Positions 34,125-45,457 of a stretch of DNA of 64,000 nucleotides are shown piece after piece. A model generated the notes under the pieces. That model was not told the origin of the DNA. It saw nothing but the letters and a program-made list of their open reading frames with translations, and did not search any database. Positions within the stretch are counted from its first letter, which is position 1. Every line of letters begins with the position of its first letter. The position numbers and the translations under genes were made by a program. Source of the DNA: Ryuthela nishihirai (Eukaryota > Arthropoda > Arachnida > Araneae > Heptathelidae); contig JAWZYU010000001.1 in the NCBI GenBank assembly GCA_038380435.1, positions 17,402,001 through 17,466,000 on the forward strand, read 5' to 3'.

Positions 34125-34515
34125 TTGGATTGTGTTGTTTTACCTCTGAGCGGCACTTTTTTGCACACCATGGGCTAAATGGCCAGGTCACATGGACCCC
34201 GAAGGCTCAGAGAAGGTTGGGGGAGGGGACCCACTGGAACAGCTGTTGGGAGACAGATGGTATTCTCCCGTCAGGGCCATCCAGCGTGTTCTTTAACGTG
34301 CATAGGGTATGGCTCTCCCGCACACGGGGCCACGGCTTAACGTCCCATCCGACGGACGGCGCCTTTCCAAGCCCATCGGTGTCCCCTACTGACCGTGGGC
34401 AGGGCGGGGAATTTTGCGGAGAAAAATATCAATGCTGACCCAGCTGGGACTCGAACCTGGGAACTACAGATTACGAGCCTGGCACGCTACCGACTGAACC
34501 ACCCCCGCCCCTTTC
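34125..34515 (-). mobile_element. SINE-A, full length
   Basis: Perfect 12-bp TSD CTTCCAGTTGTG (34113-34124, 34516-34527). Confidence 0.94.
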
Positions 34516-34802
34516 CTTCCAGTTGTGGCTGTGGGATTTGATCCTCAGGTATGAGGTAATTGCGACGCTGGAAATCAATCATGTCATTGCATAGGAAATA
34601 GCACATTAAATCTTGCGCTGTCTTATAATACTAATGCATAGAAAAAACATTCAAGAGAATAAAAGTATGTAAAAAATATATCGCATTCTATGCGTGTCTG
34701 TAGTCGTTCTCAAACTTATCATTGATTCTTTAATATATGTAGTAATTCATATTTAGACCATTGATAGAATTAATAATAATAATGTATTAAATAAATGCAA
34801 AA

Positions 34803-34838
34803 AGTACAGTCACTCAAAAAATATCCGAACACTATGAA
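34803..34838 (+). mobile_element. MITE-T terminal fragment
   Basis: Only the terminus ACAGTCACTCAAAAAATATC plus GAACACTATG remains. Confidence 0.65.
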
Positions 34839-34964
34839 AATAATACACAATAAAAAATAAACAGATGAAAAATAAGCATATACTCTCTACAATCGAGAAC
34901 CAATGGGGCAACTGCCCGTCGAATTTTTGCTCAACATTACAGATCAAAATTTCGGCGATGGCAT

Positions 34965-35333
34965 GCTGTTGGGTTGGGTTGTTTTACCTCTGAGCGGCAC
35001 TTTTTTGCACACCATGGGTTAAATGGCCAAGTCACATGGACACCGAAGGCTCAGAGAAGGTTGGGGGAGGGGTCCAGTGGAACAGCTGTTGGGAGACAGA
35101 TGGTAGCCTCCCTTCAAGGCCATCCAGCGTGTTCTTTAACGTGCACATGGTATGGCTCTCCCACACACGGGGCCACGGCTTAACATCCCATCCGACGGAC
35201 GGCGGCCTTTCCAAGCCCATCGGTGTCCCCTACTGACCGTGGACAGGGCGGGGAATTTTGCGGAGATAAATCTCAACGCTGACCCAGCTGGGACTCGAAC
35301 CTGGGAACTAGAGATTACGATCCTGGCGCGCTG
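34965..35333 (-). mobile_element. SINE-A, head end truncated
   Basis: Tail at the left (GTTGGGTTGTTTTACC) and body complete. The head stops at ATCCTGGCGCGCT, so the first part of the tRNA region is missing. Confidence 0.88.
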
Positions 35334-35335
35334 TG

Positions 35336-36138
35336 TCAAGTGGTAAACAACAAGATGCAGTCAATCTCTGCGTTTCTTTAAAATAAATTTTCGACATAAG
35401 AATGAATTAAAAAAAGTAAACGTAAATTTTTCCTGTTTGCGTAAATAAATTTACAAAGCGAAAAATTGAATCGACTGTTCTTCATCTACAGAATATATGA
35501 TATCTTAGCGAAAATAAGGGAAAATTTAAAAATTCTGGAGTTCTTTTTTGCTTCACTGAGCAAAAAAAATCAGGAACTGGGTTATTTTTAAGTACTTTAT
35601 CCTGTGTTGTTTTCTGATTTTTTTTTTTTACGGGGATAGTCCATTAGAATAAAGATAACGTCAAATGAGCGAGTGGCTCGTAATGAAAACAATTTTATTC
35701 ATGATGCAATCGTAAGTGGACTTTTCAAAATGCATTTCCTTCATCGTAAGACATAAACAGAAGAAAAAACATAACGCCACCCAATTCTACTTTTTTTTTG
35801 TATGTTTCCGATCTTTTTCCTTCCAATTTGTGTTTCTGATCTTTTCCTTTCCTCTTTGTGTTTCTGAAACTCCCGTTTACGATTGAATCATTGACTTTTA
35901 TGCTTGCTTTAATGGACTTTCCTTGTAAAGATTCAGCTAATAGCACAAGGTGGAGTTCTTTTACCTACGCTATTTTGCTTGGTTGAGATAAAAAGACACC
36001 CAAACTCGCATATTTCCATAATCTATTAACTCCCATGTTTTAATCACTCAGTGGAAATTGGCACACTTTTTTCATGCTTGATTTTAAGATACTGACGCTA
36101 TTTCTTCAATATTCAAAACACGTCAGTTTCATGTTTCT
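35336..36138. other. AT-rich spacer
   Basis: No recognised element. The 73-codon minus frame at 35946-35725 is lysine-rich low-complexity sequence, judged non-coding. Confidence 0.45.
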
Positions 36139-36356
36139 GCCTATTTCAGTGGTTTTTAAAACAACTGTCCCCCCCCGGGGGATAAACTGAGATTTCACCA
36201 GTACTTAGACAGATGAGACATTAGGAACAATATACTTCCCAAAGTTTCAATAAATTAGTTTTTTAAACGTACTACTTGTTCAGTCATAATAAATTTATAG
36301 ATGTAAGTTCAACTGAAATGGGAAATTTATTTTTGGGACTTTTACTGTAGATTGGA

Positions 36357-36444
36357 TTAGATTGTTTTACCTCTGAGCGGCACTTTTTTGCACACCATGG
36401 GCTAAATGGCCAGGTCACAAGGACCCCGAAGACTCAGAGAAGGT
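36357..36444 (-). mobile_element. SINE-A tail abutting the minisatellite
   Basis: GATTGTTTTACCTCTGAGCG to GACTCAGAGAAGG, then an abrupt switch to the 23-bp array. The rest of the SINE is absent on the other side of the array. Confidence 0.8.
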
Positions 36445-37680
36445 CGTGAGACAGAAATGAAATGGTCGTGAAACAGAAATGAAATGGTCGTGAAACAGAA
36501 ATGAAATGGGTCGTGACACAGATATGAAATGGGTCGTGAGACAGAAATGAAATTGACGTGACACAGAAATGAGATGGGTCGTGAGACAGAAATGAAATGT
36601 GTCGTGAGACAGAAATGAAATGGGTCGTGAGACAGAAATGAAATGGGTCGTGAGACAGAAATGAAATGGGTCGTGACACAGATGAAATGGGTCGTGACAC
36701 AGATGAAATGGGTCGTGACACAGAGATGAAATGGGTCGTGACACAGATGAAATGGGCCGTGAGACAGAAATGAAATGGGTCGTGAGACAGAAATGAAATG
36801 GGTCGTGAGACAGAAATGAAATGTGTCGTGAGACAGAAATGAAATGGTCGTGACACAGAAATGTAATGGGTAGTGACAGAAATGAAATGGTCGTGACACA
36901 GAAATGAAATGGATCGTGACACAGAAATGAAATGATCGTGACACAGAAATGAAATGATCGTGACACAGAAATGAAATGGGTCGTGACACAGAAATGAAAT
37001 GGACGTGACACAGAAATGAAATGATCGTGACACAGAAATGAAATGGGTCGTGACACAGAAATGAAATTGACGTGACACAGAAATGAAATGGGTCGTGACA
37101 CAGAAATGAAATGGGTCGAGAGACAGAAATGAAATGGGTCGTGAGACAGAAATGAAATGGGTCGTGAGACAGAAATGAAATGGGTCGTGAGACAGAAATG
37201 AAATGGGTCGTGAGACAGAAATGAAATGGTCGTGACACAGAAATGAAATGGACGTGAACAGAAATGAAATGGGTCGTGACACAGAAATGAAATGGACGCG
37301 ACACAGAAATGAAATGGGTCGTGAGACAGAAATGAAATGGGTCGAGAGACAGAAATGAAATGGGTCATGAGACAGAAATGAAATGGACGTGACACAGAAA
37401 TGAAATGGACGTGACACAGAAATGAAATGGGTCGTGAGACAGAAATGAAATGGGTCGTGACACAGAGATGAAATGGGTCGTGACAGAGAGATGAAATGGG
37501 TCGTGAGACAGAAATGAAATGGGTCGTGAGACAGAAATGAAATGGTCGTAACAAAGAAATGAAATGGGTCGTGACACAGAAATGAAATGGGTCGTGACAC
37601 AGAAATGAAATGGGTCGTGACACAGAAATGACATGGTCGTGAAACAGGAATGGTCTTGAGACACAAATGAAATGGTCGTG
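36441..37680. repeat. 23-bp minisatellite, about 54 units
   Basis: The unit is GTCGTGAGACAGAAATGAAA plus TGG, with GAGACAG/GACACAG variants and some units of 20-24 bp. On the minus strand the unit has no stop codon, and 23 is not a multiple of 3, so long frames (300-410 codons) stay open in all three minus frames. Each encodes rotations of the same 23-residue peptide (HFISVSRP, ISFLSHDP, FHFCLTT). I judge these frames to be by-products of the repeat, not genes. Confidence 0.95.
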
Positions 37681-37852
37681 AGTTCTTATCCTGCTCGGCT
37701 CAAGAAGATTTTTCCTCTAAGTTTAAAATCAAAGTGAAAATAAGAGTGATTACTCCCATTTCCCTTGAACTATTACAATGCAAACCAAAACTACGTGAAA
37801 TATGCTCCTGCGGATTTAGAATGTCGCATTCTTAATTTTGGGACATTTTACT

Positions 37853-38220
37853 TAGATTGGATTAGATTGTTTTAACTCTGAGCTGCACTTTTTTGCACTC
37901 CATGGACTAAATGGCCAGGTCACGTGGACCCCGAAGGCTCAGAGAAGGTTGGGGGAGGGGACCCACTGGAACAGCTGTTGGGGGACAGATGGTAGCCTCC
38001 CATTAAGGTCATCCAGCGTGTTCTTTAACATGCACAAGTTATTGATCTCCCGCACACAGAACTACGGCTTAACGTACCATCCGGCGGACGGCGGTCTTTC
38101 CAAGCTCATCGGTGTCGCCTACTGACCGTGGGCATGGCGAGGAGTCGAACCCATCTAGGACTCGAACCTGGGAACTTCAGATTACGAGCCTTACCGATTG
38201 AGCCACCCCCACCACGCGTT
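37853..38220 (-). mobile_element. SINE-A, moderately diverged
   Basis: Tail GATTAGATTGTTTTAACTC at the left. The head end CGATTGAGCCACCCCCACCA is followed by a short duplicate of itself (TTAGCCACCCCCACCA). Confidence 0.85.
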
Positions 38221-38692
38221 ACCGATTTAGCCACCCCCACCACACTTTTTATTGTAGACAACGCCGCCAAGTCTTGCATATACTATAGTACGGAAGTTTC
38301 GAGGAAAACTTTCAAAGATGCAAATCCTCCTCCTCCTCCGTTACCTTCGATAGAATTCTGCTAAAACCTAAAATGTAAATCCTACGCTCTATTTTGGACG
38401 GTTTTTATTCATTCTCGTAAGAGTAACCGAAGCAGAAAAAATCTATATTTTGTGAGTGGATTCTTTTCCGAACATATTTGTGTTTTTTCCATTTCAAAAT
38501 CGTGTCGCGCATGCTTTACTGACAGCTTTAATGGAAAAATGCTATAAAACTATCGTATCAGTATTTCTTTCGCAGGGGATAAAATGAAAGTTTGGTTTTG
38601 GAAAATAAGGGGGAAAGAAATTGGGGCGCAAGAAAAATTTTACGAGAAAAAGGGGGCGCGAGAAAAAGTTAATAAGACAGGAGATGTTTTTT
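38221..38692. other. Internal sequence of the hAT-like element
   Basis: AT-rich with GGGGGCGCGAGAAAAAG near its right end. No ORF of note. Confidence 0.4.
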
Positions 38693-39070
38693 TTTTACCT
38701 CTGTGAGGTACTTTTTGCACACAATTGGCTAAATGATCAGGTCACTAGGACCCCGAAGGCTCAGAGAAGGTTGGAGTGAGGGAACCCACTGGACAGCTAT
38801 CAGGAGACAGATGGTAACCTTCTGTCAAGGGCATCCAACCTGTTCTTTAACGTGCACAGGGTAGGCATACGGAACCACGGTTTAACGTACCATCCAACGG
38901 ACGGCGGCCTTTCCAAGTCCATGGGTGTCCCATATTGACCGAGGGCAAGGCGGGGAATTTTGCGAACTAAACGCTTAATTCCCCGCCTTAACGCTGGTCC
39001 ATCTGGGACCCGAACCTGGAAACTGCAGATTACGAGCCTGAATTGCTACCGACTGAGCCCCCCACCCCCC
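38693..39070 (-). mobile_element. Old SINE-A
   Basis: Diverged full-length complement: TACCTCTGTGAGGTAC at the left, then body, then GCTACCGACTGAGCCCCCC. Confidence 0.8.
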
Positions 39071-39378
39071 CAAATAAGAGAAGGGAGGCCCCCCAAATAA
39101 GAAAGGTTTGGAAACCACTAGCATATTTGACAAATTTTGATTTTAATGCCATTGAATTTTAAGGTCATAGATCTAATATGCATTTCATAGGTGTGGGATA
39201 AGAGAAATTCAAATTTTGAACAGCAGACAAATAGTCGCCGATTAATCTCCTTTATCTTTGATTTTCTACAGAGCACGAAGAGTTCCGAAATTATGAAAAA
39301 ATAACCACGCTTTGTGAATCCCTTAGCACTCTATAAATCGGTCGAGTGACAAAACAAACGTTTAATACCATTACGAGT

Positions 39379-39909
39379 TGGGCGGGGGTGGCTCAGTCGG
39401 TAGCGCGCCAGGCTCGTAATCTGTAGTTCGAGTCCTAGCTGGGTCAGCGTTGAGATTTATCTCCGCAAAATTTCCCGCCCTACCCACGGTCAGTAGGGAA
39501 CACCGATGGGCTTGAAAAGGCCGCAGTCCGTCGGATGGGACGTTAAGCCGTGGCCCCGTGTGCGGGAGAGACATACCCTGTGCACGTTAAAGAACACGCT
39601 GGATCGCCTTGACGGGAGGCTACCATCTGTCTCCCAACAGCTGTTCCAGTGGGTCCCCTCCCCCAACCTTCTCTGAGCCTTCGGGGTCCATGTGACCTGG
39701 CCATTTAGCCCATGGTGTGCAAAAAAGTGCCGCTCAGAGGTAAAAGAACCCAACCCTTCGGGGTCCATGTGACCTGGCCATTTAGCTCATGGTATGCAAA
39801 AAAGTGCCGCTCAGAGGTAAAACAACCCAACCCTTCGGGGTCCATGTGACCTGGCCATTTAGCTCATGGTATGCAAAAAAGTGCCGCTCAGAGGTAAAAC
39901 AACACAACC
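39379..39909 (+). mobile_element. SINE-A with a triplicated tail
   Basis: After a normal copy the last 77 bp (CTTCGGGGTCCATGTGACC to CAACCC) occur two more times. A single TSD CATTACGAGT (39369-39378, 39910-39919) encloses all three tails. Confidence 0.92.
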
Positions 39910-40038
39910 CATTACGAGTAGAATTCTGTAGAGAATATCGAGGGAAAATACGAAACCAAGATATAAAATCATAAATTCTAATCTCCAAATTTCTAATTTC
40001 AATTTAGGAATTTAAGGGATCATAATAAAACACCAAGC

Positions 40039-40668
40039 GGCTGGGTTGTTTTACATCTGAGTGGCACTTTTTTTGCACACAATGGGCTAAATGGCTTGGT
40101 CAGAGGCTCCACAAAAAATCAAAGAAGGTTGCGAGAAGGGGCCCCATTAACAGTTGTTAGGAAATAGATGATAACCTTCCGCCAGGTTCTTTAGCGTGAA
40201 GGCAGTGGCTATCCTTTTACACAGGATCATTTACGCAATCTTTCATGTACAGTCGCTCAAAAAAGTATCCGAACACTATGATTGGTTACAGAATTCAGGA
40301 AAAATATCTGGAGCGTGTACAGCAACTGTACACGCTCGAGTTACCGTTCACAGCAAACTAGAGCGTGTGCAGTTACTGCACACGCTCCAGTTTGCTGTGA
40401 ACGGTAACTGCACATGCTCAATATTTCCGTGAGTGAGCCCACACGATCTAGTATCAAAATAATATGACCACCTACAGTCGCTCAAAAAAGTATCCGAACA
40501 CTATGGTTGATTACAGAATTCAGAAAAAATATCTGGCAACGATTTTTTTTTTAGAAATTAGTGATCTGGCAACCTTCGTGTCACGTGACACAATCCATCC
40601 TATGGATGATGGCCATTGAAAGTCCATCGCTGTCCTCTTTACGACCGAGGGCGAGATGGAGGTTTAAA
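40039..40668 (-). mobile_element. Old SINE-A split by MITE-T
   Basis: Tail and body pieces at 40039-40248 (GGTTGTTTTACATCTGAGTG) continue at about 40595-40668 (CCATCCTATGGATGATGGCC). Confidence 0.7.
40250..40594. mobile_element. MITE-T composite in an old SINE-A
   Basis: Starts CAGTCGCTCAAAAAAGTATC after TA. It contains the GAGCGTGTGCAGTTACTGCA palindrome, then a second internal CAGTCGCTC terminus at about 40474. The right arm is lost after TCACGTGACAC. Confidence 0.8.
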
Positions 40669-40740
40669 TAAAAAAAATAAATACCCCCTCAAGCAGCTGC
40701 TTGCCACAGAGGTCTGACAGGAGCCTGTCAGTTTATATGT
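40664..40740 (-). mobile_element. SINE-B tail fragment
   Basis: AAATAAATACCCCCTCAAGC through GAGCCTGTCAGTTTATATG. The head half is missing. Confidence 0.75.
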
Positions 40741-41350
40741 TTTAAAGGAGATATATTTCAACCAAACGTAATCTGCTCTTAAGAGAAATATCTCGATTAT
40801 TTTCAAATAAATACATAGGTAGTCAAAACAAATCCTAAATGAGCAAATAAACAAATAAGACTAAAAATATTTTGATTCAGATCATTAAGGTTATGTATCA
40901 TGTTGCTATTATAATATAATAAGCTATAGAATATAATAAGCTATATGAAAAAATAGCTATTATATCATAAGGCTTATGTATCATCAGCTATCTAATATTA
41001 TATCATCATTATATTTTATGACTTTTTAAAGATTTTAAACATTGCGTAATTTTTTTAAATTCAGAAATTGGATGCGGAATTTGACAGAAATGAACCTTTT
41101 AAATCACCGATTGAGCAGTGGTTGCATTTTGACCTGTAAATTAGAATATTTCGTAATATATACTGAAGCAGAAAAAGTAAAGGAGTCCTAAATTATTTTT
41201 AAAGAAGAAACAAAAATCTTCACTAAATTTCCATAGTTGAATTAAAAGACGTTTGTGTTCATTTATTTTTTACATTACATAAAAAACACTATTTTTACGC
41301 AAAAAAAAGTGTTTTATGCCGCGTGACAAATGTTTCTTGTTGCTATATTG
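40741..41350. other. AT-rich spacer
   Basis: Repeated short motifs (TATAATATAATAAGCTATA) at 40905-41000; nothing coding. Confidence 0.45.
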
Positions 41351-41353
41351 CTT

Positions 41354-41911
41354 TTATTGTGCAGATAAAAAAACCTTTGATGTCGATGAGTCTCCAGCAA
41401 CCTTAAGCTGCACATCATCTCCGTAATATCTGGCTTTCGCATTTCCATCACAAAACTCCTGAGCTGAGAATTCTCCATGGACTGTGAAATATTCTTTCGC
41501 CTTACTGATGTACAAACATTATGGGCCAGCTTTCAAAGTCTGGCATTCCTACTGCATAGACGAGATTTTATCTGTTCTGTAAGCTCCTTGGGAATTTCAT
41601 TGTCCATCATTCTTCTGCAGTGAGTTATGTATGTCCTCCTCCTTTCCTCCACGTTTCCGAGTCGTCTACTTGTCTGGAACCTTCGGATGATGCCGACGTC
41701 GTTTCATCTCTCTCCGACCCAGAGGTTGGAGGATTTTATGCAACTTTCTGTCGTTTCTTCTCCTGAAGCTTAAGACATATTGAATTTCTGCTCCACGAAG
41801 TTCCTTTTTTCGCCACTCCGTCTCTAGCAGCCTTGCTTTGTTGGATTGCCTCGATACACATTGTTTGCTATTTCGATTTCTCGTAACTTGAAACGAAGAT
41901 GATGCTTTCAA
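41354..41911 (-). other. Possible decayed coding segment
   Basis: On the minus strand, an open stretch 41518-41357 (54 codons, stop at 41354-41356) has ordinary codon-like composition. A second frame nearby reads MPDFESWPIMFVHQ before a stop, and an 81-codon frame spans 41911-41666. The pieces lie in different frames. This fits a broken gene or unknown element, or chance. I recognise no domain. Confidence 0.22.
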
Positions 41912-42320
41912 ACAACAGTTTCTTTATATTCATATATTGCTAGTTGGATTCGCATGTCGCCCGTCAACACAAGTTCTCTTTCTTCCTTCTTGGCAAACGG
42001 AATTCCTTTGATGAAATAGCTTCATCCACAAGGTATGTATCTTGCTGATACTGTTCCTTGAGTGTTCAATATTTGTACTTACATACAAAACTAGGTAAAT
42101 ACCCTAAAAATAAATCATCTCTTTCGGAGTTCGTAGCGTGGGATGATAGAACATCGGTTTCTCTTGCAGTTTTTTTTTCGTGCATGACAGGTGAATAATA
42201 ATTATTAACTGGGATATTACTTCCGCGTTCAGTACGAAAAAAGAGAGGAGGAATTAGGATGCATTGATGCGGCATAATTTAAGATTTCTCTTGGGGGAAA
42301 GGGGAACTAAACAATTATTT
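41912..42320. other. Spacer
   Basis: No recognised feature. Confidence 0.4.
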
Positions 42321-42325
42321 ACATA

Positions 42326-42687
42326 CAGTGGCTCAAAAAATATCCGAACACTTCGAGCCCTGGGTAAGGCATGGATGTGTGTGCTGTTTTTCTGCTGAGG
42401 TCCCGCCATCCTCACAGACCTTCTACTATGGCGTATTAAACTGATCAGGCTCCTGTCAGACCTCTGTTGTCAAGCAGCTGCTTGAGGGGGTATTATTATA
42501 TATATTATTATATATATGGTTGATTACAGAATTCAGAAAAAATATCTGGCAACGATATTATAAGCGATCTGGCAACCTTCGTGTCACGTGACACGAAGGT
42601 TGCCTAATCGCTTATAATATCGTTGCCAGATATTTTTTCTGAATTCTGTAATCAACTGTAGTGTTCGGATATTTTTTTGAACGACTG
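42326..42687. mobile_element. MITE-T interrupted by SINE-B
   Basis: Left end CAGTGGCTCAAAAAATATCC after TA (42324-42325). The right end GAACGACTG is followed by TA (42688-42689). Palindromic arms around TCACGTGACACG are present; the left arm is split by a SINE-B. Confidence 0.82.
42348..42512 (+). mobile_element. 5'-truncated SINE-B in a MITE-T
   Basis: Begins at TTCGAGCCCTGGGTAAGGC (B-box) and ends CAGCTGCTTGAGGGGG plus TATTATTATATA. Confidence 0.82.
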
Positions 42688-42832
42688 TACAGTTCATTGT
42701 TTAAATTTTTATGAGTAGAAGTAACTAGTAGAAATATTAGTTTAGAAGTAACTAGTAAACGTATTCATGATATTCAATGTAATTTTAAAGAAATGGTTCA
42801 CCAGTAACCACACCTACCGTTTGTGAGAAATG

Positions 42833-43390
42833 GGATGCCGATGGTCTTGGATAGACCGCCGTCCGTCAGATGGGATGTTAACCCATGGTTCCGTATTCAA
42901 GTGATCTATACCCTGTACCACGCACGAAGCGCGAATGGAAGCAACTGAGACCTTGAGACTGCTCAGCTGAGACATTTAAGATTCTTATAGGTCGATAAAT
43001 CAATCAGTTACTTGTTAATCACCCAATAGTGTCATGGCTCAACAATTACATCATAGCTCATTGGTTGATTAAAAAGCGACTGATAACTCAATCAGCCAAT
43101 GATCTAGGAGAATCATCGTTTCGCCAACTACTGAGTCTGGTTATCTCAATTGCTTCCGCTATTCTTCGCCACTGCCCTTACACTTTAAAGAACAAGCTGG
43201 ATGTAAAGAGCTGGTTTAAATGAACAAACTGGTTTAAAGAATAAGCTGATAGTAAAGAACTATCTGTCTCCTAACAGCTGTCCAGTGGGTTTCCTTCCCT
43301 CAACCTTCTCTGAGCCTTTGGGGTTCTTGTGACCTGGCCAATTAGCTCATATTTGGCAAAAAAAGCGTCACTCAGAGAAAAAACAACCCA
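42833..43390 (+). mobile_element. Old SINE-A split by MITE-C
   Basis: Body GATGCCGATGGTCTTGG to CTATACCCTGTACC, then from 43175 CTTTAAAGAACAAGCTGG to GCGTCACTCAGAG. A local rearrangement (GGTTTAAA repeated) follows the MITE. Confidence 0.75.
42920..43174. mobile_element. MITE-C in an old SINE-A
   Basis: Termini GAAGCGCGAATGGAAGCAAC and TTGCTTCCGCTATTCTTCGC with mirrored interior. The TSD is weak (CCCTGTACC / CCCTTACAC). Confidence 0.78.
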
Positions 43391-44135
43391 AGAAAAAGTT
43401 CATTAAAACAAATATGACACCAAATTCATTCCCAGACCGAAGGAATTTTCTTTCCCACAGGCTACCTAGTAAAGCACAAAGTCTAGCATTGTCGCTGAGC
43501 ATCAATGCAAAATGGTCAATTATAAAGGCTAATAATTATTTCGAAAATTTTATCTTTTCTTTCGAGGCATATTTTTTAAGCCTTCACTCTTTTTGATATT
43601 AAATGAAGTGTTGGAAGTGGATGCTTGGAAAATATCTCTGAAGAAGTGAAGATTTCGATATTGTGGAATTATACAATGTCTATCAAAATATTAAAGAATT
43701 CCCATATTATTTCAGTAGGAATCTGATTTCGAAGCTCTATAAATTCTAAAATATACACTTAATGGGAAACTGTGACTGAAGATAAATTAAATATCATAAT
43801 CAAAACTATTTAAATCTCAATATTTAATAAAATTCGTTTAGTATTTAAAGAGCAATGGATGCGAGAACATTTCACAACAGATTGCGTCAATATCAAACAA
43901 TTCTAAATGATTTTTGTATAAAACAAGATAATTGATTTTAAACATTCCAACTAACATAACTCTTTAAATAATGAAGGAATATTGTTGAAAAACGAGTTTA
44001 AATACATTTGATAATGATATTTAATTTATTTTCGATCTCATTGAAAAACGAACTTGTCCACTACATCCACTTAATGCGTATTTTAAAAGTTATATAGCTC
44101 CGAAGTTAGATTCACACGGACATAAAATGGTAATT
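43391..44135. other. AT-rich spacer
   Basis: No recognised gene or repeat. Confidence 0.45.
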
Positions 44136-44147
44136 CTCTAATATTTT

Positions 44148-44536
44148 GGGGGGGGGCTCAGTCGGTAGCGCGCCAGGCTCGTAATCTGCAGTTCCCAGGT
44201 TCGAGTCCCAGCTGGGTCAGCGTTGAGATTTATCTCTGCAAAATTCCCCGCCCTGTCCACGGTCAGTAGGGGACACCGATGGGCTTGGAAAGGCCGCCGT
44301 CCGTCGGATGGGACGTTAAGCCGTGGCCCCGTGTGCAGGAGAGACATACACTGTGCACGTTAAAGAACACGCTGGATGGCTTTGACGGGAGGCTACTATC
44401 TGTCTCCCAACAGCTGTTCCAGTGGGTCCCCTCCCCCAACCTTCTTTGAGCCTTCGGTGCCCTTGTGACCTCTCCATTTAGCCCATGGTGTGCAAAAAAG
44501 TGCCGCTCAGAGGTAAAACAACCCAACACAACCCAA
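44148..44536 (+). mobile_element. SINE-A, full length
   Basis: 12-bp TSD CTCTAATATTTT (44136-44147, 44537-44548). The first head bases are replaced by a G run. Confidence 0.92.
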
Positions 44537-44548
44537 CTCTAATATTTT

Positions 44549-45208
44549 GCGAACGCAGAGTATGTGTTAAACGAGATCAATTATAGATTCCGTTGAAATT
44601 CAAAAATTAGAAGCCTCTTTAAAAAATTCATTGCTTTTAAAGACTTTTACAATTAAGTCTGCTTAATTTATTAAGTGAACATTTATGTCTTTAGCAAAAT
44701 CTAGATTGTCAGGAAAAAGCGTGACGCTTTCTTAAACTTGAAACATTTTATGATAATCTTCATTGTTCGTTTATACAGAGAAATAATCAGGACTTGTATA
44801 AGAAATAAGTTTTGTTTTAAATTGCCATCGCTAATTTGTCATATGTTACAAAAAAAAATCCTTTCAATTAATACTAGAAATTTTTTCAGAACTAAAACCC
44901 ACATTTAATCTTAATGGTCAATGCAAGAGAACTAAAATATTTTGACTGTTCAGATCGGAGAGGCTGCGGTTACTTTAAATGGTTCTGTTTGGAGGCAAGT
45001 CTCAAGCTCATTTACCTTGGGAAGGGGGAGAAGGGACATGCGAGGCGATGATGCCTGAGGTTAACAGAAATATGAATTTCTGATCGAAATTTTAAGATAT
45101 ATGAAAAAGTAGGATGGCAAAGGATAAATAGAATATATGAAAAAGTAGGATGGAATATGGAAAAATTGAAGAATTCATCAAAATTAAGCTTTACAGTATA
45201 ACAGTTTG
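44549..45208. other. Spacer
   Basis: Contains a short imperfect duplication (ATATGAAAAAGTAGGATGG twice, near 45099 and 45135). No gene. Confidence 0.45.
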
Positions 45209-45217
45209 GTGTTTTCT

Positions 45218-45448
45218 GAGTTGGGTTGGGTTGTTTTACCTCTGAGCGGCACTTTTTTGCACACCATGAGCTAAATGGCCAGGTCACATGGACCCCGAAG
45301 GCTCAGAGAGGGTTGGTGGAGGGGACCCACTGGAACAGCTGTTGGGAGACAGATGGTAGCCTCCCGTCAAGGCCATCCAGCTGGGACTCGAACCTGGGAA
45401 CTACAGATTACGAGCCTGGCACGCTACCGACTGAGCCACCCCCGCCCT
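45218..45448 (-). mobile_element. SINE-A with a large internal deletion
   Basis: Tail and 3' body join directly to the head at CATCCAG|CTGGGACTCG, losing about 155 bp. The 9-bp TSD GTGTTTTCT (45209-45217, 45449-45457) is perfect. Confidence 0.92.
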
Positions 45449-45457
45449 GTGTTTTCT

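Larger units (their letters stand above)
36147..39120. mobile_element. hAT-like element (about 3 kb) with nested repeats
   Basis: Left end CAGTGGTTTTTAAAAC and complement of the right end TAGTGGTTTCCAAACC form inverted termini. The flanks GCCTATTT (36139-36146) and GCATATTT (39121-39128) are an 8-bp TSD with one mismatch. Inside lie G- and C-runs typical of such ends, a SINE-A tail, a 1.24-kb minisatellite and two more SINE-A copies. I see no transposase frame. Confidence 0.65.

Noticed and set aside
36402..37666. Minus-strand ORFs of 300-410 codons, possibly a silk-like or repetitive structural protein
   Set aside because: They exist only because the 23-bp repeat unit lacks stop codons. All three frames are open and encode the same rotated peptide, and there is no start context, signal peptide or non-repetitive end.
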